A stretch of DNA of 39,090 bases from an uncultured Prevotellaceae bacterium (GCA_945865175.1 CAMBDA010000030.1:1-39090), one strand, 5' to 3'. Counted from the stretch's first letter, positions 18,146 through 27,727 are shown. Notes: generated from the letters alone by a model not told the origin. Translations and numbers: made by a program.

Positions 18146-18984
18146 ATCGTTAGTCCTTTTCTTATATCTCTGATTTCCTTGAATGCCGCAGGCAGGTGAC
18201 TGATGATGTCACGGGCCAGCATGCTTTCCTGTCCAAGGGACTGGGCAGCCCTGTCGCCGGCAGTGGCATGAAGCCATACACCCAGCAGCGTGGCTTCACG
18301 GCATGGATACCCCTGAGCCAGCAATCCCGTGACAAGGCCCGTGAGCACATCGCCACTGCCTGCTGTGGCCATGCCCGCATTGCCACGCGGACAGCTGAAG
18401 ACATCTCCCTGCGGTGTACACACGAGCGAGGGATGGCCTTTCACCACTACATGACATCCCCAACGGGTAGCCAGGAAGCACGCTTGCTCGCAAGGTGTGT
18501 GACCCGGCAAACCGAGCCCCCTGACCAAGCGAGCCAGTTCTCCCAGATGGGGAGTGAGGATGTGGCCGCCTCCGCGAAGCATTCCCGCACGGGCAACGGC
18601 ATTGAGCGCATCCGCATCCAGCACCATCGAACGGCCCTGGTCCATCAGCTTCCACATCAACTGTTCTAATGCAGGGCTCAGTCCTGGACCTATGCCTATG
18701 CCCTGAAACACCTGCATGTCGGCCGGAGCCTCCATGGCCAATATGGCCTCGGGCACACCCAGCTGCAGGATGGTGCGATTGGAAGGATGGGAGCACACGG
18801 TCACCTTTCCCACCCCGCTGCGCAGACAACTTTCCGCAGCCAGCAATGCACATCCAGCCATGCCATACCGTCCTGCTATGAGCAGGGCATGGCCCATTGT
18901 GCCCTTATGGGCATCGGCTGGGGGCTGGCGATAGGCCATAGCCACCATCTGGGGTGTCATTTCTTGCCATTTTTCAGGATTCAT
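18142..18984 (-). CDS. nnrD: ADP-dependent NAD(P)H-hydrate dehydratase (standalone)
   Basis: NnrD repairs damaged, hydrated NAD(P)H with ADP (or ATP) as energy source in the cytoplasm. Visible family motifs are the nucleotide-binding LLIAGRYGMAGCALLAA, VLDADALNA (121-129), LTPHLGEL, and GNAGMATAGSGDVLTG (201-216) with catalytic Asp212. The 280 residues cover only the dehydratase domain; the NnrE epimerase domain, which many bacteria fuse in front, is absent and not encoded elsewhere in the window. A TACCTTTG -7 element ends only 5 bp before the ATG, which implies a very short or absent leader unless a later Met (8 or 13) is used. It heads an operon with DUF4831 and DUF1080. Confidence 0.93.
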   Translation of the reverse strand: MNPEKWQEMTPQMVAMAYRQPPADAHKGTMGHALLIAGRYGMAGCALLAAESCLRSGVGKVTVCSHPSNRTILQLGVPEAILAMEAPADMQVFQGIGIGPGLSPALEQLMWKLMDQGRSMVLDADALNAVARAGMLRGGGHILTPHLGELARLVRGLGLPGHTPCEQACFLATRWGCHVVVKGHPSLVCTPQGDVFSCPRGNAGMATAGSGDVLTGLVTGLLAQGYPCREATLLGVWLHATAGDRAAQSLGQESMLARDIISHLPAAFKEIRDIRKGLTI

Positions 18985-18988
18985 GGTG

Positions 18989-18996
18989 CAAAGGTA
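18989..18996 (-). promoter_or_regulatory. -7 element for nnrD, nearly leaderless
   Basis: On the minus strand it reads TACCTTTG. Transcription would start at or within a few bases of the nnrD ATG at 18984, so the mRNA may be leaderless. No -33 TTTG at the standard spacing is seen. Confidence 0.5.
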
Positions 18997-19072
18997 AGGC
19001 TTTTCATCGAATGTGCACCCCTCATTGACATAAGTTTTTTGTTTTGCAGGGCTGATTGTGAACTTTTTTTTC

Positions 19073-19080
19073 TAACTTTG
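19073..19080 (+). promoter_or_regulatory. -7 element for the hpt cluster
   Basis: It reads TAACTTTG and lies 27 bp before the hpt start. It is divergent from the nnrD promoter, about 80 bp away. The upstream -33 box is not clear. Confidence 0.65.
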
Positions 19081-19107
19081 CGGTCGAAAATCGTCAAATA
19101 CTTGTAA

Positions 19108-19647
19108 ATGGATACGATTCAGATAAAAGACAAACGGTTCAAGGTGTCCATCACCGAGGACCGCATTCTAAGCGAAGTGAAGCGGGTGGCCGACCAGATC
19201 AACCGCGATTATGAGGGTCAGGAGCCTGTGTTTTTGGCCGTGCTCAACGGTTCATTCATTTTTGCCTCCGACCTGCTGAGGGCCATCCGTCTGTCCTGTG
19301 AAATCAGTTTTGTGAAACTGGCATCCTACCAGGGTGTGTCCACCACGGGGAAGATAAGGGAACTCATTGGGCTCAACGTGGACATCACGGGCCGTCCCGT
19401 GATTGTGGTGGAGGATATTGTAGACACAGGGCTTACCATGGCGCATCTGCTGGAAACCCTGCGTGCCCAGAACCCCAGCAGTCTGGAGGTGTGCACCCTC
19501 CTGATGAAGCCCGGCAAACTGGAGGTGGCCCTTGATGTGAAATACTGCTGTCTGGAGATTCCAAACGACTTCATTGTGGGCTACGGGCTCGACTATGACG
19601 GACAAGGACGCAACACCCGCCACATCTACACACTGGTGGAGGAGTAA
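19108..19647 (+). CDS. hpt: Hypoxanthine phosphoribosyltransferase
   Basis: The enzyme salvages hypoxanthine (and usually guanine) by joining it to PRPP to form IMP or GMP. The PRPP-binding motif VIVVEDIVDTGLT lies at residues 98-110 with acidic pair E102-D103, preceded by the flexible loop SYQGVSTTGK (73-82) and followed by the base-binding IPNDFIVGYGLDYD. The length of 179 residues matches the family. It is the first gene of a plus-strand cluster with adk (50 bp later), obgE, pgeF and mazG; purine salvage and adenylate kinase next to each other is a sensible pairing. Confidence 0.96.
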   Translation: MDTIQIKDKRFKVSITEDRILSEVKRVADQINRDYEGQEPVFLAVLNGSFIFASDLLRAIRLSCEISFVKLASYQGVSTTGKIRELIGLNVDITGRPVIVVEDIVDTGLTMAHLLETLRAQNPSSLEVCTLLMKPGKLEVALDVKYCCLEIPNDFIVGYGLDYDGQGRNTRHIYTLVEE

Positions 19648-19697
19648 CCATTTGCCTGAATGACATTAGAACAAGATTTTAATCCTATATAAACAAG

Positions 19698-20276
19698 ATG
19701 AAGAATATCATTATTTTCGGTGCACCCGGCTCCGGCAAGGGCACCTACAGCGACATGATTGTGGAAAAGTTTGGCATGGGACACATCAGCACTGGTGACG
19801 TATTGCGTGCCGAAATCAAGAACGGCACCGAACTGGGCAAGGTGGCCCAGGGCTATATCAGCCAGGGACAGCTCATCCCCGACGAACTGATGGTGGACAT
19901 CCTGGCCAAGGTATACGACGAACAGCCTGCAGGAAAGGGCGTTATCTTTGACGGATTCCCCCGCACCATCGCACAAGCCGAGGCCCTGAAGAAGATGCTG
20001 GCCGAACGCGGTAGCGACATGGGCATCATGATAGAACTGGTAGTAGAGGAAGACGTGCTGATGGCCCGCCTGCTCAACCGCGCCAAGGAGCAGGGGCGCG
20101 CCGACGACAACGAGGAAACCATCAAGAAGCGTTTCGAGGTGTATCACAGCCAGACGGCCCCTCTGGCCGAATGGTTTGAGAAGGAAGGCCTGCGCAACAC
20201 CTTCTGCTGGAGCGAGCATCCTGCCAAGGAACTGATGCTGGAAGCCATCTACAAGCTGATTGAGGAGAAAAACTGA
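19698..20276 (+). CDS. adk: Adenylate kinase, short type
   Basis: Adenylate kinase balances ATP, ADP and AMP. The P-loop GAPGSGKGT (8-16) is at the very start, followed by the AMP-binding [10 protein letters not shown] and the FDGFPRT motif with the usual Arg. The LID is the short kind ([19 protein letters not shown]) without the four-Cys zinc site, consistent with 192 residues instead of about 214. It lies between hpt and obgE, 20 bp before the latter, so co-transcription is very likely. Confidence 0.97.
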   Translation: MKNIIIFGAPGSGKGTYSDMIVEKFGMGHISTGDVLRAEIKNGTELGKVAQGYISQGQLIPDELMVDILAKVYDEQPAGKGVIFDGFPRTIAQAEALKKMLAERGSDMGIMIELVVEEDVLMARLLNRAKEQGRADDNEETIKKRFEVYHSQTAPLAEWFEKEGLRNTFCWSEHPAKELMLEAIYKLIEEKN

Positions 20277-20296
20277 AACACTGGCTCCGCAACAGA

Positions 20297-21472
20297 ATGG
20301 CTGAATCGAATTTTGTCGACTATGTAAAGATTTGCTGCCGCTCCGGCAAAGGCGGACGCGGCAGCATGCACATGCACCGTGCCAAGTATGTGCCCAACGG
20401 AGGCCCTGACGGGGGCGACGGTGGAAGGGGCGGTCATGTGTACCTCCGGGGCAACCATAACTACTGGACCCTGCTGCATCTGCGCTATGAGCGGCATGTC
20501 TTTGCCGGCCACGGAGGCAACGGGGGCAAGAGCAGAAGCACGGGCAGCGACGGAGAGGACCGCTACATCGACGTGCCATGTGGCACTGTGGTGTACAACG
20601 CCGAAACAGGCGAATATATCTGCGACGTATCGGAAGACGGACAGGTGGTAATGCTCCTGAAGGGCGGACGCGGCGGACTGGGAAACTGGAACTTCCGCAC
20701 GGCCACCAACCAGGCCCCACGCTATGCACAGCCTGGCGAACCCATGCGCGAGTTGACAGTCATCATGGAACTGAAGCTGCTGGCCGATGTGGGCCTGGTG
20801 GGCTTTCCCAATGCGGGCAAGAGTACCCTACTGGCTGCACTGAGCAGCGCACGCCCCAAGATTGCCGGCTATCCTTTCACCACCATGGAACCCTCACTGG
20901 GCATCGTACCCTATCGCGAGGGCAAGTCGTTCGTAATGGCCGACATTCCCGGCATCATCGAGGGGGCCTCGGAAGGCCGTGGACTGGGACTGCGCTTCCT
21001 GCGCCATATCGAGCGCAACAGTCTGCTCCTCTTTATGGTTCCCGGTGACACAGACGACATACGCAAGGAATATGAAATCCTGCTGAACGAAGTGGGACAG
21101 TTCAATCCCGAACTGCTGGAGAAACAACGGGTACTGGCCATTACGAAGAGTGACCTGCTCGACGACGAACTGCAGCAGCTCCTCAGCCAGGACCTTCCGG
21201 ATGATGTACCCACCGTGTTTATCAGCGCTGTGGCCCAGAAAGGAATTGGCGAACTGAAGGACATCCTGTGGGCTGCCCTCAACAGCGAAAGCAACAAGTT
21301 GCAGGCCATCACCCAGCAGGAGACCATCGTTCACCGCAACAAGGACCTGTCCTTCCTGCAGCAGGAGTTGGAAGACATGGGAGAGGATGAGGACCTGACG
21401 TATGTGGATGAAGAGGACATTGAGGACATTGAAGAACTTGATGACTTTGAGTACGACACCGAGAATGAATAA
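20297..21472 (+). CDS. obgE: GTPase Obg/CgtA
   Basis: This is an essential GTPase of late 50S ribosome assembly and stress control. The N-terminal Obg fold (about 1-160) is rich in glycine ([23 protein letters not shown]). The GTPase domain has G1 GFPNAGKST (169-177), switch region [13 protein letters not shown]3 DIPGIIEGA and G4 TKSD. The C-terminal part beyond about residue 345 is very acidic ([18 protein letters not shown]), as in other Bacteroidetes Obg proteins. The stop overlaps the start of pgeF by 8 bp. At 391 residues it is a normal length. Confidence 0.97.
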   Translation: MAESNFVDYVKICCRSGKGGRGSMHMHRAKYVPNGGPDGGDGGRGGHVYLRGNHNYWTLLHLRYERHVFAGHGGNGGKSRSTGSDGEDRYIDVPCGTVVYNAETGEYICDVSEDGQVVMLLKGGRGGLGNWNFRTATNQAPRYAQPGEPMRELTVIMELKLLADVGLVGFPNAGKSTLLAALSSARPKIAGYPFTTMEPSLGIVPYREGKSFVMADIPGIIEGASEGRGLGLRFLRHIERNSLLLFMVPGDTDDIRKEYEILLNEVGQFNPELLEKQRVLAITKSDLLDDELQQLLSQDLPDDVPTVFISAVAQKGIGELKDILWAALNSESNKLQAITQQETIVHRNKDLSFLQQELEDMGEDEDLTYVDEEDIEDIEELDDFEYDTENE

Positions 21473-22211
21473 CCTCTACTACGACCTGGGGCCGGATGTG
21501 GTGGCCTTCAGCACCAGGCGCCAGGGCGGCATGAGCCAGGGAAATTATGCTTCGCTCAATGTCAACCCCTTTTGCGGTGACAACAGCCAGCATGTGACAG
21601 CCAACCGCACCCTGCTGGCCAATGAGCTGGGCATCCCGCCCAGCCACATTGTATTGCCCCATCAGGTACACGGCACACGCACAATCCGAGCATACGGTGC
21701 CTGTGCGCCCGAAGGAGTGGATGCAATATTCACCACCGAGCCTGGCCTGTGCGTGGCCGTGAGCACGGCCGACTGCATCCCTGTGCTGCTCCACGACCCT
21801 GTCCACGGGGCTGTGGCTGCCATTCATGCAGGATGGAGAGGCACCGTGGCCGGCATCGTGTCGGAAACACTCCAACAAATGGTTCGGGAGCTGGGCACAG
21901 AACCCTCACACATACGTGCCGTAATAGGCCCGGGCATAGGCCTAGAAGCCTTCGAAGTGGGTGATGAAGTGTATGATGCCTTTGCCAGTGCTGGCTTCCC
22001 CATGGGACAGCTGGCAATGAGGCAAGGCAAATGGCACATCTGCCTGCCGGAGGCCAATACATGGCTGCTCAGGGAGCAAGGGGTGAAGGACATCCGTCTG
22101 TGTGGCATCTGCACCTACAGCCATCCGGAGGAGTTCTTCAGTGCACGCCGTCTGGGCATTCACTCGGGCAGAATCCTGAACGGAATCATGATCAAGGAGA
22201 AAAGAGGATAG
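21465..22211 (+). CDS. pgeF: Peptidoglycan editing factor PgeF (laccase-domain)
   Basis: PgeF (YfiH family) is a multicopper-oxidase-fold-named but metal-dependent hydrolase that removes wrongly inserted amino acids from cell-wall precursors. The signature Cys and His residues are in [13 protein letters not shown] and [14 protein letters not shown]. The start at 21465 (MNNLYYDLG) is chosen because it opens the conserved domain and overlaps the obgE stop (8 bp), while the longer in-frame start at 21402 lies well inside obgE. The length of 248 residues is typical. The overlap suggests coupled translation. Confidence 0.93.
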   Translation: MNNLYYDLGPDVVAFSTRRQGGMSQGNYASLNVNPFCGDNSQHVTANRTLLANELGIPPSHIVLPHQVHGTRTIRAYGACAPEGVDAIFTTEPGLCVAVSTADCIPVLLHDPVHGAVAAIHAGWRGTVAGIVSETLQQMVRELGTEPSHIRAVIGPGIGLEAFEVGDEVYDAFASAGFPMGQLAMRQGKWHICLPEANTWLLREQGVKDIRLCGICTYSHPEEFFSARRLGIHSGRILNGIMIKEKRG

Positions 22212-22260
22212 GACCAACGTCCTGAGCAGGGGAAAACAAAGAAAAAATATAAAGAAGGAA

Positions 22261-23055
22261 ATGCATACGAAAGAAGAAAAAATGCAGGCGTTTGGCCGTC
22301 TGCTGGATGTGCTCGACGAACTGCGCGAGAAATGTCCGTGGGACCACAAGCAGACCAACGAGAGCCTGCGTCCCAATACAATCGAGGAGACCTTTGAACT
22401 GTGCGATGCACTGCTTCGCCACGACACCCACAACATCTGCAAGGAACTGGGAGATGTGCTGCTGCATGTGTGCTTTTACGCCAAGATTGGCAGCGAGGAA
22501 GGTGCTTTCGACATAGCGGATGTATGCAACCGCCTGTGTGACAAGCTCATCTTCCGCCATCCCCACGTGTATGGCGAAGCGGTGGCCAAGAATGCAGAGG
22601 ATGTAGTGAAGACATGGGAACAGGTGAAACTAATGGAAAAAGACGGCAACAAGACAGTATTGTCCGGCGTGCCTCAGTCGCTCCCCTCGCTCATCAAGGC
22701 CTATCGCATACAGGACAAGGCCCGCAACGTGGGCTTCGACTGGGACAAGAAAGAGGATGTGTGGGACAAGGTGCACGAAGAACTGGACGAACTGGAAGCA
22801 GAACTGCGCAAGGGGGATGCCGACAAGAGCACACGCGAATACGGTGACTTTCTGTTCAGCCTCATCAATGCCGCCAGACTCTATCACATCAATCCAGACA
22901 ACGCGCTGGAATACACCAATCAGAAGTTCATCCGCAGATTCAACTATGTGGAGCAGCAGACGGTTGCTGCAGGCCGGAGGCTACAGGACCTCACACTGGC
23001 AGAAATGGACGCCTTATGGAACGAGGCCAAGCAGCAGGAAAAAGAGGAAGAGTAA
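22261..23055 (+). CDS. mazG: Nucleoside triphosphate pyrophosphohydrolase MazG
   Basis: MazG hydrolyses (d)NTPs, including abnormal ones, to monophosphates and lowers ppGpp-type stress signals in E. coli. At 264 residues with two MazG repeats it matches the long form. The first domain has the metal-binding E42-E43-x-x-E46 (IEETFEL) and E62/D65 in KELGDVLLH; the second repeat is around residues 155-200 (EELDELEAEL, YGDFLFSLIN). PCPWDHKQT-like EKCPWDHKQTNESLRP near the start is the family hallmark. It lies 49 bp after pgeF. The gene ends in a shared terminator with the convergent spy-like gene. Confidence 0.95.
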   Translation: MHTKEEKMQAFGRLLDVLDELREKCPWDHKQTNESLRPNTIEETFELCDALLRHDTHNICKELGDVLLHVCFYAKIGSEEGAFDIADVCNRLCDKLIFRHPHVYGEAVAKNAEDVVKTWEQVKLMEKDGNKTVLSGVPQSLPSLIKAYRIQDKARNVGFDWDKKEDVWDKVHEELDELEAELRKGDADKSTREYGDFLFSLINAARLYHINPDNALEYTNQKFIRRFNYVEQQTVAAGRRLQDLTLAEMDALWNEAKQQEKEEE

Positions 23056-23077
23056 GGCAAGAAGGCCTTACTCTTTC
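23046..23077. terminator. Bidirectional terminator built on both stop codons
   Basis: Arms 23046-23058 and 23065-23077 pair over 13 bp with one wobble and a 6-nt loop. The mazG stop (23053-23055) lies in the left arm and the stop of the convergent gene (23068-23070 on the minus strand) in the right arm. CTTTTC follows on the plus strand. Confidence 0.75.
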
Positions 23078-23529
23078 CCTTTTCGGAAATCGCGCAACAT
23101 CATGCGGTGGAAACGGTCTTCGGCATTCAAGGCCCTGAACACCTTCTTACTGCTGATGGCCTTACACAATTTCTTGGTATAGCTGGCACCCACCTCCGCC
23201 TGTTCCACCTTCAGGCTTTCAATCTCGAGCACAGTCTCGGTACATTCCTTATCTGTCATCTGGCTGGGCTTCTTTTGTTTCTTCAGATCCATGATTTGCC
23301 GGCCTATCTTCATCTGCTTTTCCTTCATCTCATGAAAGATGGGGAAAAACTTGGCAGCTTCGTCGCTGGTAATACCAGCCTCCTGTATGATGAAGCGTTC
23401 CATTCTCATCCGGAATTCAGTGGGGTCAAAGGATTTTCTTCCACCACCCTCATTTCCGTTTCTGTTCCGCTGTGCCACGATGGGCAATGCCATCAGAACG
23501 CAGACACAGTATACAATCATTCTCTTCAT
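23068..23529 (-). CDS. Spy/CpxP-like periplasmic protein
   Basis: The 153-residue product has a signal peptide ending near PIVAQ, a short Gly/Asn/Arg-rich linker, and then a mostly alpha-helical, Lys/Glu/Met-rich body (about 35-150). This pattern, with EAAKFFPIFHEMKEKQM, is typical of small periplasmic chaperone- or sensor-like proteins of the Spy/CpxP type, though no diagnostic LTxxQ motif is seen. It is the third gene of the sigma factor operon, 17 bp after the anti-sigma-like gene, so it may be an envelope-stress effector or sensor. The family call is moderate. Confidence 0.72.
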   Translation of the reverse strand: MKRMIVYCVCVLMALPIVAQRNRNGNEGGGRKSFDPTEFRMRMERFIIQEAGITSDEAAKFFPIFHEMKEKQMKIGRQIMDLKKQKKPSQMTDKECTETVLEIESLKVEQAEVGASYTKKLCKAISSKKVFRALNAEDRFHRMMLRDFRKGKE

Positions 23530-23546
23530 GCAGTTGTTCTCCTTAT

Positions 23547-23894
23547 TTATTCGGCTTCTGTGATATAATCGACAATCTCCAGGTTGCTCACCATGTTGTA
23601 GTCGAGCAACATCTCCACTTCATCGGCATTGTACCCGCCAGCCTCGGCTGCCAGCTGGATGTTTCCCGACTGACGTACCAGAAGGAGACTCGCGGTGGCC
23701 ACACATCCCGCCATCACAGCAGCCGCTGCCCACCTCCACATCCTACGCTCACGCTGCTTACGTGCAATACGCACACACACCCTGTCGGGCAAGGTAGAAA
23801 AATATCCCTCGGGCACACGGAAGGGGTTTTCCTTTCCCACTTGTTCCTTCAGTCTTTTCTCCAATAGGTCTGTCATGTCATTATCTCCTTTCAT
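23547..23894 (-). CDS. Single-pass membrane protein, likely anti-sigma factor
   Basis: The 115-residue product has a charged cytoplasmic N-terminus containing NPFRVPEGYFSTLPDRV, a motif seen in small membrane proteins next to ECF sigma genes in Bacteroidetes, one transmembrane helix (about 55-73), and a short periplasmic tail rich in acidic residues. Position straight after an ECF sigma gene (29 bp gap) supports an anti-sigma role; this is inference. The start could be 23894 (MKGDND) or 23876 (MTDLLEK); an AAGGAGA stretch just before the second would be a good ribosome binding site. The NPFxVPxGYF motif hints at a Bacteroidetes-specific family. Confidence 0.72.
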   Translation of the reverse strand: MKGDNDMTDLLEKRLKEQVGKENPFRVPEGYFSTLPDRVCVRIARKQRERRMWRWAAAAVMAGCVATASLLLVRQSGNIQLAAEAGGYNADEVEMLLDYNMVSNLEIVDYITEAE

Positions 23895-23923
23895 ATGCTT
23901 TGATGCCTTTTCGTTCAGATGGT

Positions 23924-24460
23924 TTAATCCAGACTCTCAAAATATGCAGTAATTTTTTTTACGGCAAAGTGATAGGAAGCCTTCAACGCACCCACACTGG
24001 TGCCGAAGACCTCGCTTATCTCCTCGAACTTCATCTCCTCGAAATATTTCATGTTGAAGACAGCCCGCTGTTTGTCCGGCAACATGCGGATGGCCTGCTG
24101 AAGCTGCTGTTGCGTTTCGTCACCATCAAAATAGGGGTCGGCCGACAGTTGGGCCATAAAGGCCTGCTCATCATCTATTGAGAGCATCTGCTTCTTCTTG
24201 CGCAGGAAATTCATGGTTTCGTGCAGGGCAATCTGATAGAGCCAGGTCCCCAGTTTGGATTCTCCTCTGAATGTGTCCAGGGCTGCCCACGCCTTCATCA
24301 GCGTATTTTGCAGCACGTCATCGGCATCCTCATGGTTCACCACCATCCTGCGTATCTGCCAATACAGTCTCTCCTGATGGCAACGCACCAGTTCCGTGAA
24401 GGCCTGCTCGCGCTGCTTCCCGTTCTTTAGTCTATTGATGAGTTCCGCTTCGTCTGTCAT
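23924..24460 (-). CDS. ECF-type RNA polymerase sigma factor
   Basis: This alternative sigma factor of 178 residues has region 2 (about 20-90, with DADDVLQNTLMKAW and GTWLYQIALHETMNFLRKKK) and region 4 (about 120-172, with LPDKQRAVFNMKYFEEMKFEEISEVF). It would direct polymerase to envelope- or stress-response promoters. The downstream membrane protein and Spy-like protein form a compact operon with it, a common layout in Bacteroidetes. No clear TA-N2-TTTG promoter precedes it; self-regulated promoters of ECF factors often do not use that box. Confidence 0.93.
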   Translation of the reverse strand: MTDEAELINRLKNGKQREQAFTELVRCHQERLYWQIRRMVVNHEDADDVLQNTLMKAWAALDTFRGESKLGTWLYQIALHETMNFLRKKKQMLSIDDEQAFMAQLSADPYFDGDETQQQLQQAIRMLPDKQRAVFNMKYFEEMKFEEISEVFGTSVGALKASYHFAVKKITAYFESLD

Positions 24461-24494
24461 ATACCCTATGACGATGTGGAAAGCAAAGGGTTTA

Positions 24495-24794
24495 TTATTG
24501 GATGGAAATCTTGCGAACCACCGTTCCTACCTTCAACAGGTAGCATCCTTTGGAAAGATTGAGGCTGAGTGTTTTGTCCTGGCCGTCTATCTGACGCGAC
24601 AGCACCTTAGCTCCCGTGAGGTTATACACCTCCAGCACCATTCCGTCTCCACCAACAATCCTGACCGAGGGGCCATTCACCGTTATGCGTACGGGCATCA
24701 CCTGCTCAATGCCATCCTGATCGGGAATGGCATATACTGGAATTGCGGTCATCCAGCATGTGATACATAGGATTATCAGTAGTATTTTCTTCAT
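24495..24794 (-). CDS. Tiny secreted protein with sorting-type C-terminal tail
   Basis: The 99-residue product (start at 24794, reading MKKILLIIL) is a signal peptide (to about VYAIP) followed by only about 75 residues. Nearly all of these resemble the type A sorting domain that ends many Bacteroidetes type IX-secreted proteins: VYNLTGAKVLSRQI, LNLSKGCYLLKVG, VVRKISIQ. There is no room for a cargo domain. An earlier in-frame ATG at 24857 lies upstream of the promoter and is rejected. It has its own consensus promoter and ends 34 bp before the sigma factor gene. Function unknown. Confidence 0.78.
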   Translation of the reverse strand: MKKILLIILCITCWMTAIPVYAIPDQDGIEQVMPVRITVNGPSVRIVGGDGMVLEVYNLTGAKVLSRQIDGQDKTLSLNLSKGCYLLKVGTVVRKISIQ

Positions 24795-24814
24795 GATTCG
24801 CACATTTTGATGCG

Positions 24815-24846
24815 CAAATGTAGTAATTTTGTTTCTGTTGAGCAAA
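24815..24846 (-). promoter_or_regulatory. Consensus Bacteroidetes promoter of the tiny secreted protein
   Basis: On the minus strand TTTG (24843-24846) is followed after exactly 20 bp by TACATTTG (24815-24822), matching the -33/-7 consensus. The leader is about 15-20 nt. The promoter begins 29 bp after the uvrA stop. Confidence 0.8.
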
Positions 24847-24874
24847 CTTTTTTGCAAAAATCATCATTTTTCTT

Positions 24875-27706
24875 TTATTTTTTTTGCAATTCCAGCTTGT
24901 TTCGCAGGAAATGGCCGGTGTGACTCTGCGGACAGGCCGCTATTTCTTCTGGTGTACCACATGCCACCAGCGACCCGCCGGCATTGCCACCTTCGGGACC
25001 AAGGTCTATGACATAGTCGGCACACTTGATGACATCCACATTGTGCTCAATGATTACCACTGAATGTCCATGTTCCACCAGGGCATCAAAGGCGGCAAGC
25101 AGCCGCTTTATGTCGTGGGGATGCAAGCCTGTGGTGGGTTCGTCGAAGATAAAGATGGTGGGCGACAGTTTGTCGAGACTCAGATAATAAGCCAGCTTCA
25201 CCCGCTGGTTCTCACCGCCCGAGAGTGTACTACTGCTCTGCCCCAGCTTGATGTAACCCAAGCCCACATCCTGCAACGGCTTGAGCAGCCGCACAATCTT
25301 GTGCTGCTTGTGCTCAGTGAAGAACTCGATGGCCTGGTTGACCGTCATCTGCAACATATCGTACGCGTTGGCCCCGTGATACACCACCTCCAGGATTTCA
25401 TTGCGGAAACGCCGGCCATGGCAGCTCTCACACTCCAGCACCAAATCGGCCATGAACTGCATTTCGATGGTGACGGTGCCCTCTCCCTTGCACTCTTCAC
25501 ATCGTCCGCCCTCAGTATTGAAGCTGAAATGGCCCGGGCCATAGCCCATCTGCTTGGACAGGGGCTGGGCAGCCAGCAACTTGCGTATCTCGTCCCATGC
25601 CTTGATATAAGTAACGGGATTGGAGCGGGAGCTCTTCCCTATCGGGTTCTGGTCGACAAACTCGATGGCCTGCACCGCCTCCAGGTCTCCACCCAAGGCA
25701 CTATGCGGTCCAGGACGGTCGGCCACCTGATCGAGCTGGCGCTTCATGGCCAGGTACAGGATATCCCTCACCAGCGTACTCTTCCCGCTTCCGCTCACGC
25801 CCGTGACACAGGTGATAACGTTGAGCGGTATCTTCACATCAATGTTCTTCAGGTTGTTGGCCTGTGCCCCCTTTATCATAATGTAGCGGTTCCATGTGCG
25901 CCGGCTAGCGGGCACAGGTATGCAGTCCATCCCCAGAAGGAACTGCGCCGTATGGGAGCGCACCCATTCCTGCTGGTTACGGAGCGAAGACTCGTCGAGC
26001 ACCGGCCCCTGATACACAACCTCGCCCCCCAGTCTTCCGGCCTCTGGCCCAATGTCGATAATCCAATCCGCAGCACGCATGATTTCCTCGTCATGCTCCA
26101 CCACGACCACCGTATTGCCCAAATCGCGCAATTGCTTCAGCACATTGATGAGGCACTGGGTGTCGCGGCTGTGCAGGCCTATGCTGGGCTCATCCAGCAC
26201 ATACAGGCTACCCACCAGACTGCTGCCCAGGCTGGTGGCCAGATTGATGCGCTGACTTTCTCCGCCCGAGAGCGTGTTGCTCATGCGGTTGAGTGTGAGA
26301 TAGCCTAGCCCCACATCTACCAGGAAACGCAGGCGGTTACGGATTTCGGTGAGCAGGCGGCTGGCAATGACGCGCTCATGCTGGGGAAGCACGCTATCGT
26401 CCTGAAGGGGCCGCCATTGAATGAGTTCCGACACTGGCAGGTTCACCAGTTCCACTATACTCTTCCCGTCCACCTTCACATAAGTGGCTTCCTTGCGTAG
26501 ACGGGTGCCATGGCAACACGGGCACTCTGTCTTGCCCTTGTAGCGGGCCAGCATCACACGGTTCTGTATTTTGTATTGCCCCTCCTTGAGCATCTCAAAG
26601 AAGCTGTCAATGCAGATACGGTCGTGCCAGTCGGGAATCCTCGGGTCGCCATGCCACAGAAAATCCTTCTGGGCATCCGTGAGCTGGTAATAGGGGGTAA
26701 AGATGGGGAAGCCGTAACGCTCGGCCTGAAGGATGAACTGCTGTTTCCATTCACTCATCTTCTCCCCACGCCAACACACTACGGCACCCTGATAGACACT
26801 CAACGCCATATTGGGAACCACCAGCTGGGGATCAATGCCTATGACACGGCCGAATCCTTCACACTCGGGACATGCGCCCACGGGCGAATTGAAAGCAAAA
26901 AGATTGTCCGAAGGCTCTTCAAAGGTGATGCCGTCCGCCTCAAAGCGGGTGCTGAACGTCTCCGTCACGCCATCAGGAAGGAAGCAGAGCATGCACTCGC
27001 CATGACCCTCATAAAAGGCCGTCTCCACCGAATCCGTAAGGCGCGACACCGCATCGGGCGCATCACTCACGCTCATGCGGTCCACTACCAGCCACACCTG
27101 TCCGGACAAGGACGCGCCCACTGAGAGCAGGTCGTCAATCCTGCTCACCTCACCATCAATCTGCACACGGGTGAACCCGCTCTGCATACTCATGCGCAAC
27201 TGTTCCTCCATCGTGCGCCCCTGCGGCACCACCAAGGGGCACAACACCATGAAACGCGTGCCCGAGGGATGGGACAAGGCACACTTCACCACATCGTCCG
27301 GTGTGTGGTGTCTCACCTCCGTGCCGCTCACGGGGCTGAAGGTATGTCCGATACGGGCAAACAACAGACGCAGATACTCGTAAATCTCCGTACTGGTGCC
27401 AACGGTACTGCGCGAGTTGCGCGTGATGACCTTCTGCTCAATGGCTATGGCGGGCGGGATGCCCAGAATGAAGTCGCACTCCGGCTTCCTCATACGGCCC
27501 AGGAACTGGCGGGCATACGCACTAAGGCTCTCCACATATCGCCGTTGTCCTTCGGCGTAGAGCGTGTCAAAGGCCAAACTGCTTTTCCCACTGCCGCTCA
27601 GACCTGTTATCACCACCAGTTTTCCGCGCGGAATCTCCACATCAATGTTCTTGAGGTTGTTTGCACGTGCACCTTTAATTATAATATTTGTGTTCATTTC
27701 GGACAT
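24875..27706 (-). CDS. uvrA: Excinuclease ABC subunit A
   Basis: UvrA finds bulky DNA lesions and loads UvrB in nucleotide excision repair. It is a double ABC ATPase with the first Walker [10 protein letters not shown] (about residues 35-43), a second GVSGSGKST near residue 628, and two ABC signatures ([20 protein letters not shown]). Zinc-binding Cys pairs are visible in [16 protein letters not shown] and [16 protein letters not shown]. The start at 27706 (MSEMNT) is one of three close candidates (27712, 27706, 27697); the longer start at 27730 is ruled out because it overlaps the promoter. The length of about 943 residues is normal. Bacteroidetes often carry a second uvrA paralog, so this may not be the only one. 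Confidence 0.96.
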   Translation of the reverse strand: MSEMNTNIIIKGARANNLKNIDVEIPRGKLVVITGLSGSGKSSLAFDTLYAEGQRRYVESLSAYARQFLGRMRKPECDFILGIPPAIAIEQKVITRNSRSTVGTSTEIYEYLRLLFARIGHTFSPVSGTEVRHHTPDDVVKCALSHPSGTRFMVLCPLVVPQGRTMEEQLRMSMQSGFTRVQIDGEVSRIDDLLSVGASLSGQVWLVVDRMSVSDAPDAVSRLTDSVETAFYEGHGECMLCFLPDGVTETFSTRFEADGITFEEPSDNLFAFNSPVGACPECEGFGRVIGIDPQLVVPNMALSVYQGAVVCWRGEKMSEWKQQFILQAERYGFPIFTPYYQLTDAQKDFLWHGDPRIPDWHDRICIDSFFEMLKEGQYKIQNRVMLARYKGKTECPCCHGTRLRKEATYVKVDGKSIVELVNLPVSELIQWRPLQDDSVLPQHERVIASRLLTEIRNRLRFLVDVGLGYLTLNRMSNTLSGGESQRINLATSLGSSLVGSLYVLDEPSIGLHSRDTQCLINVLKQLRDLGNTVVVVEHDEEIMRAADWIIDIGPEAGRLGGEVVYQGPVLDESSLRNQQEWVRSHTAQFLLGMDCIPVPASRRTWNRYIMIKGAQANNLKNIDVKIPLNVITCVTGVSGSGKSTLVRDILYLAMKRQLDQVADRPGPHSALGGDLEAVQAIEFVDQNPIGKSSRSNPVTYIKAWDEIRKLLAAQPLSKQMGYGPGHFSFNTEGGRCEECKGEGTVTIEMQFMADLVLECESCHGRRFRNEILEVVYHGANAYDMLQMTVNQAIEFFTEHKQHKIVRLLKPLQDVGLGYIKLGQSSSTLSGGENQRVKLAYYLSLDKLSPTIFIFDEPTTGLHPHDIKRLLAAFDALVEHGHSVVIIEHNVDVIKCADYVIDLGPEGGNAGGSLVACGTPEEIAACPQSHTGHFLRNKLELQKK

Positions 27707-27727
27707 ACTCATTCGCTTATACAAACG

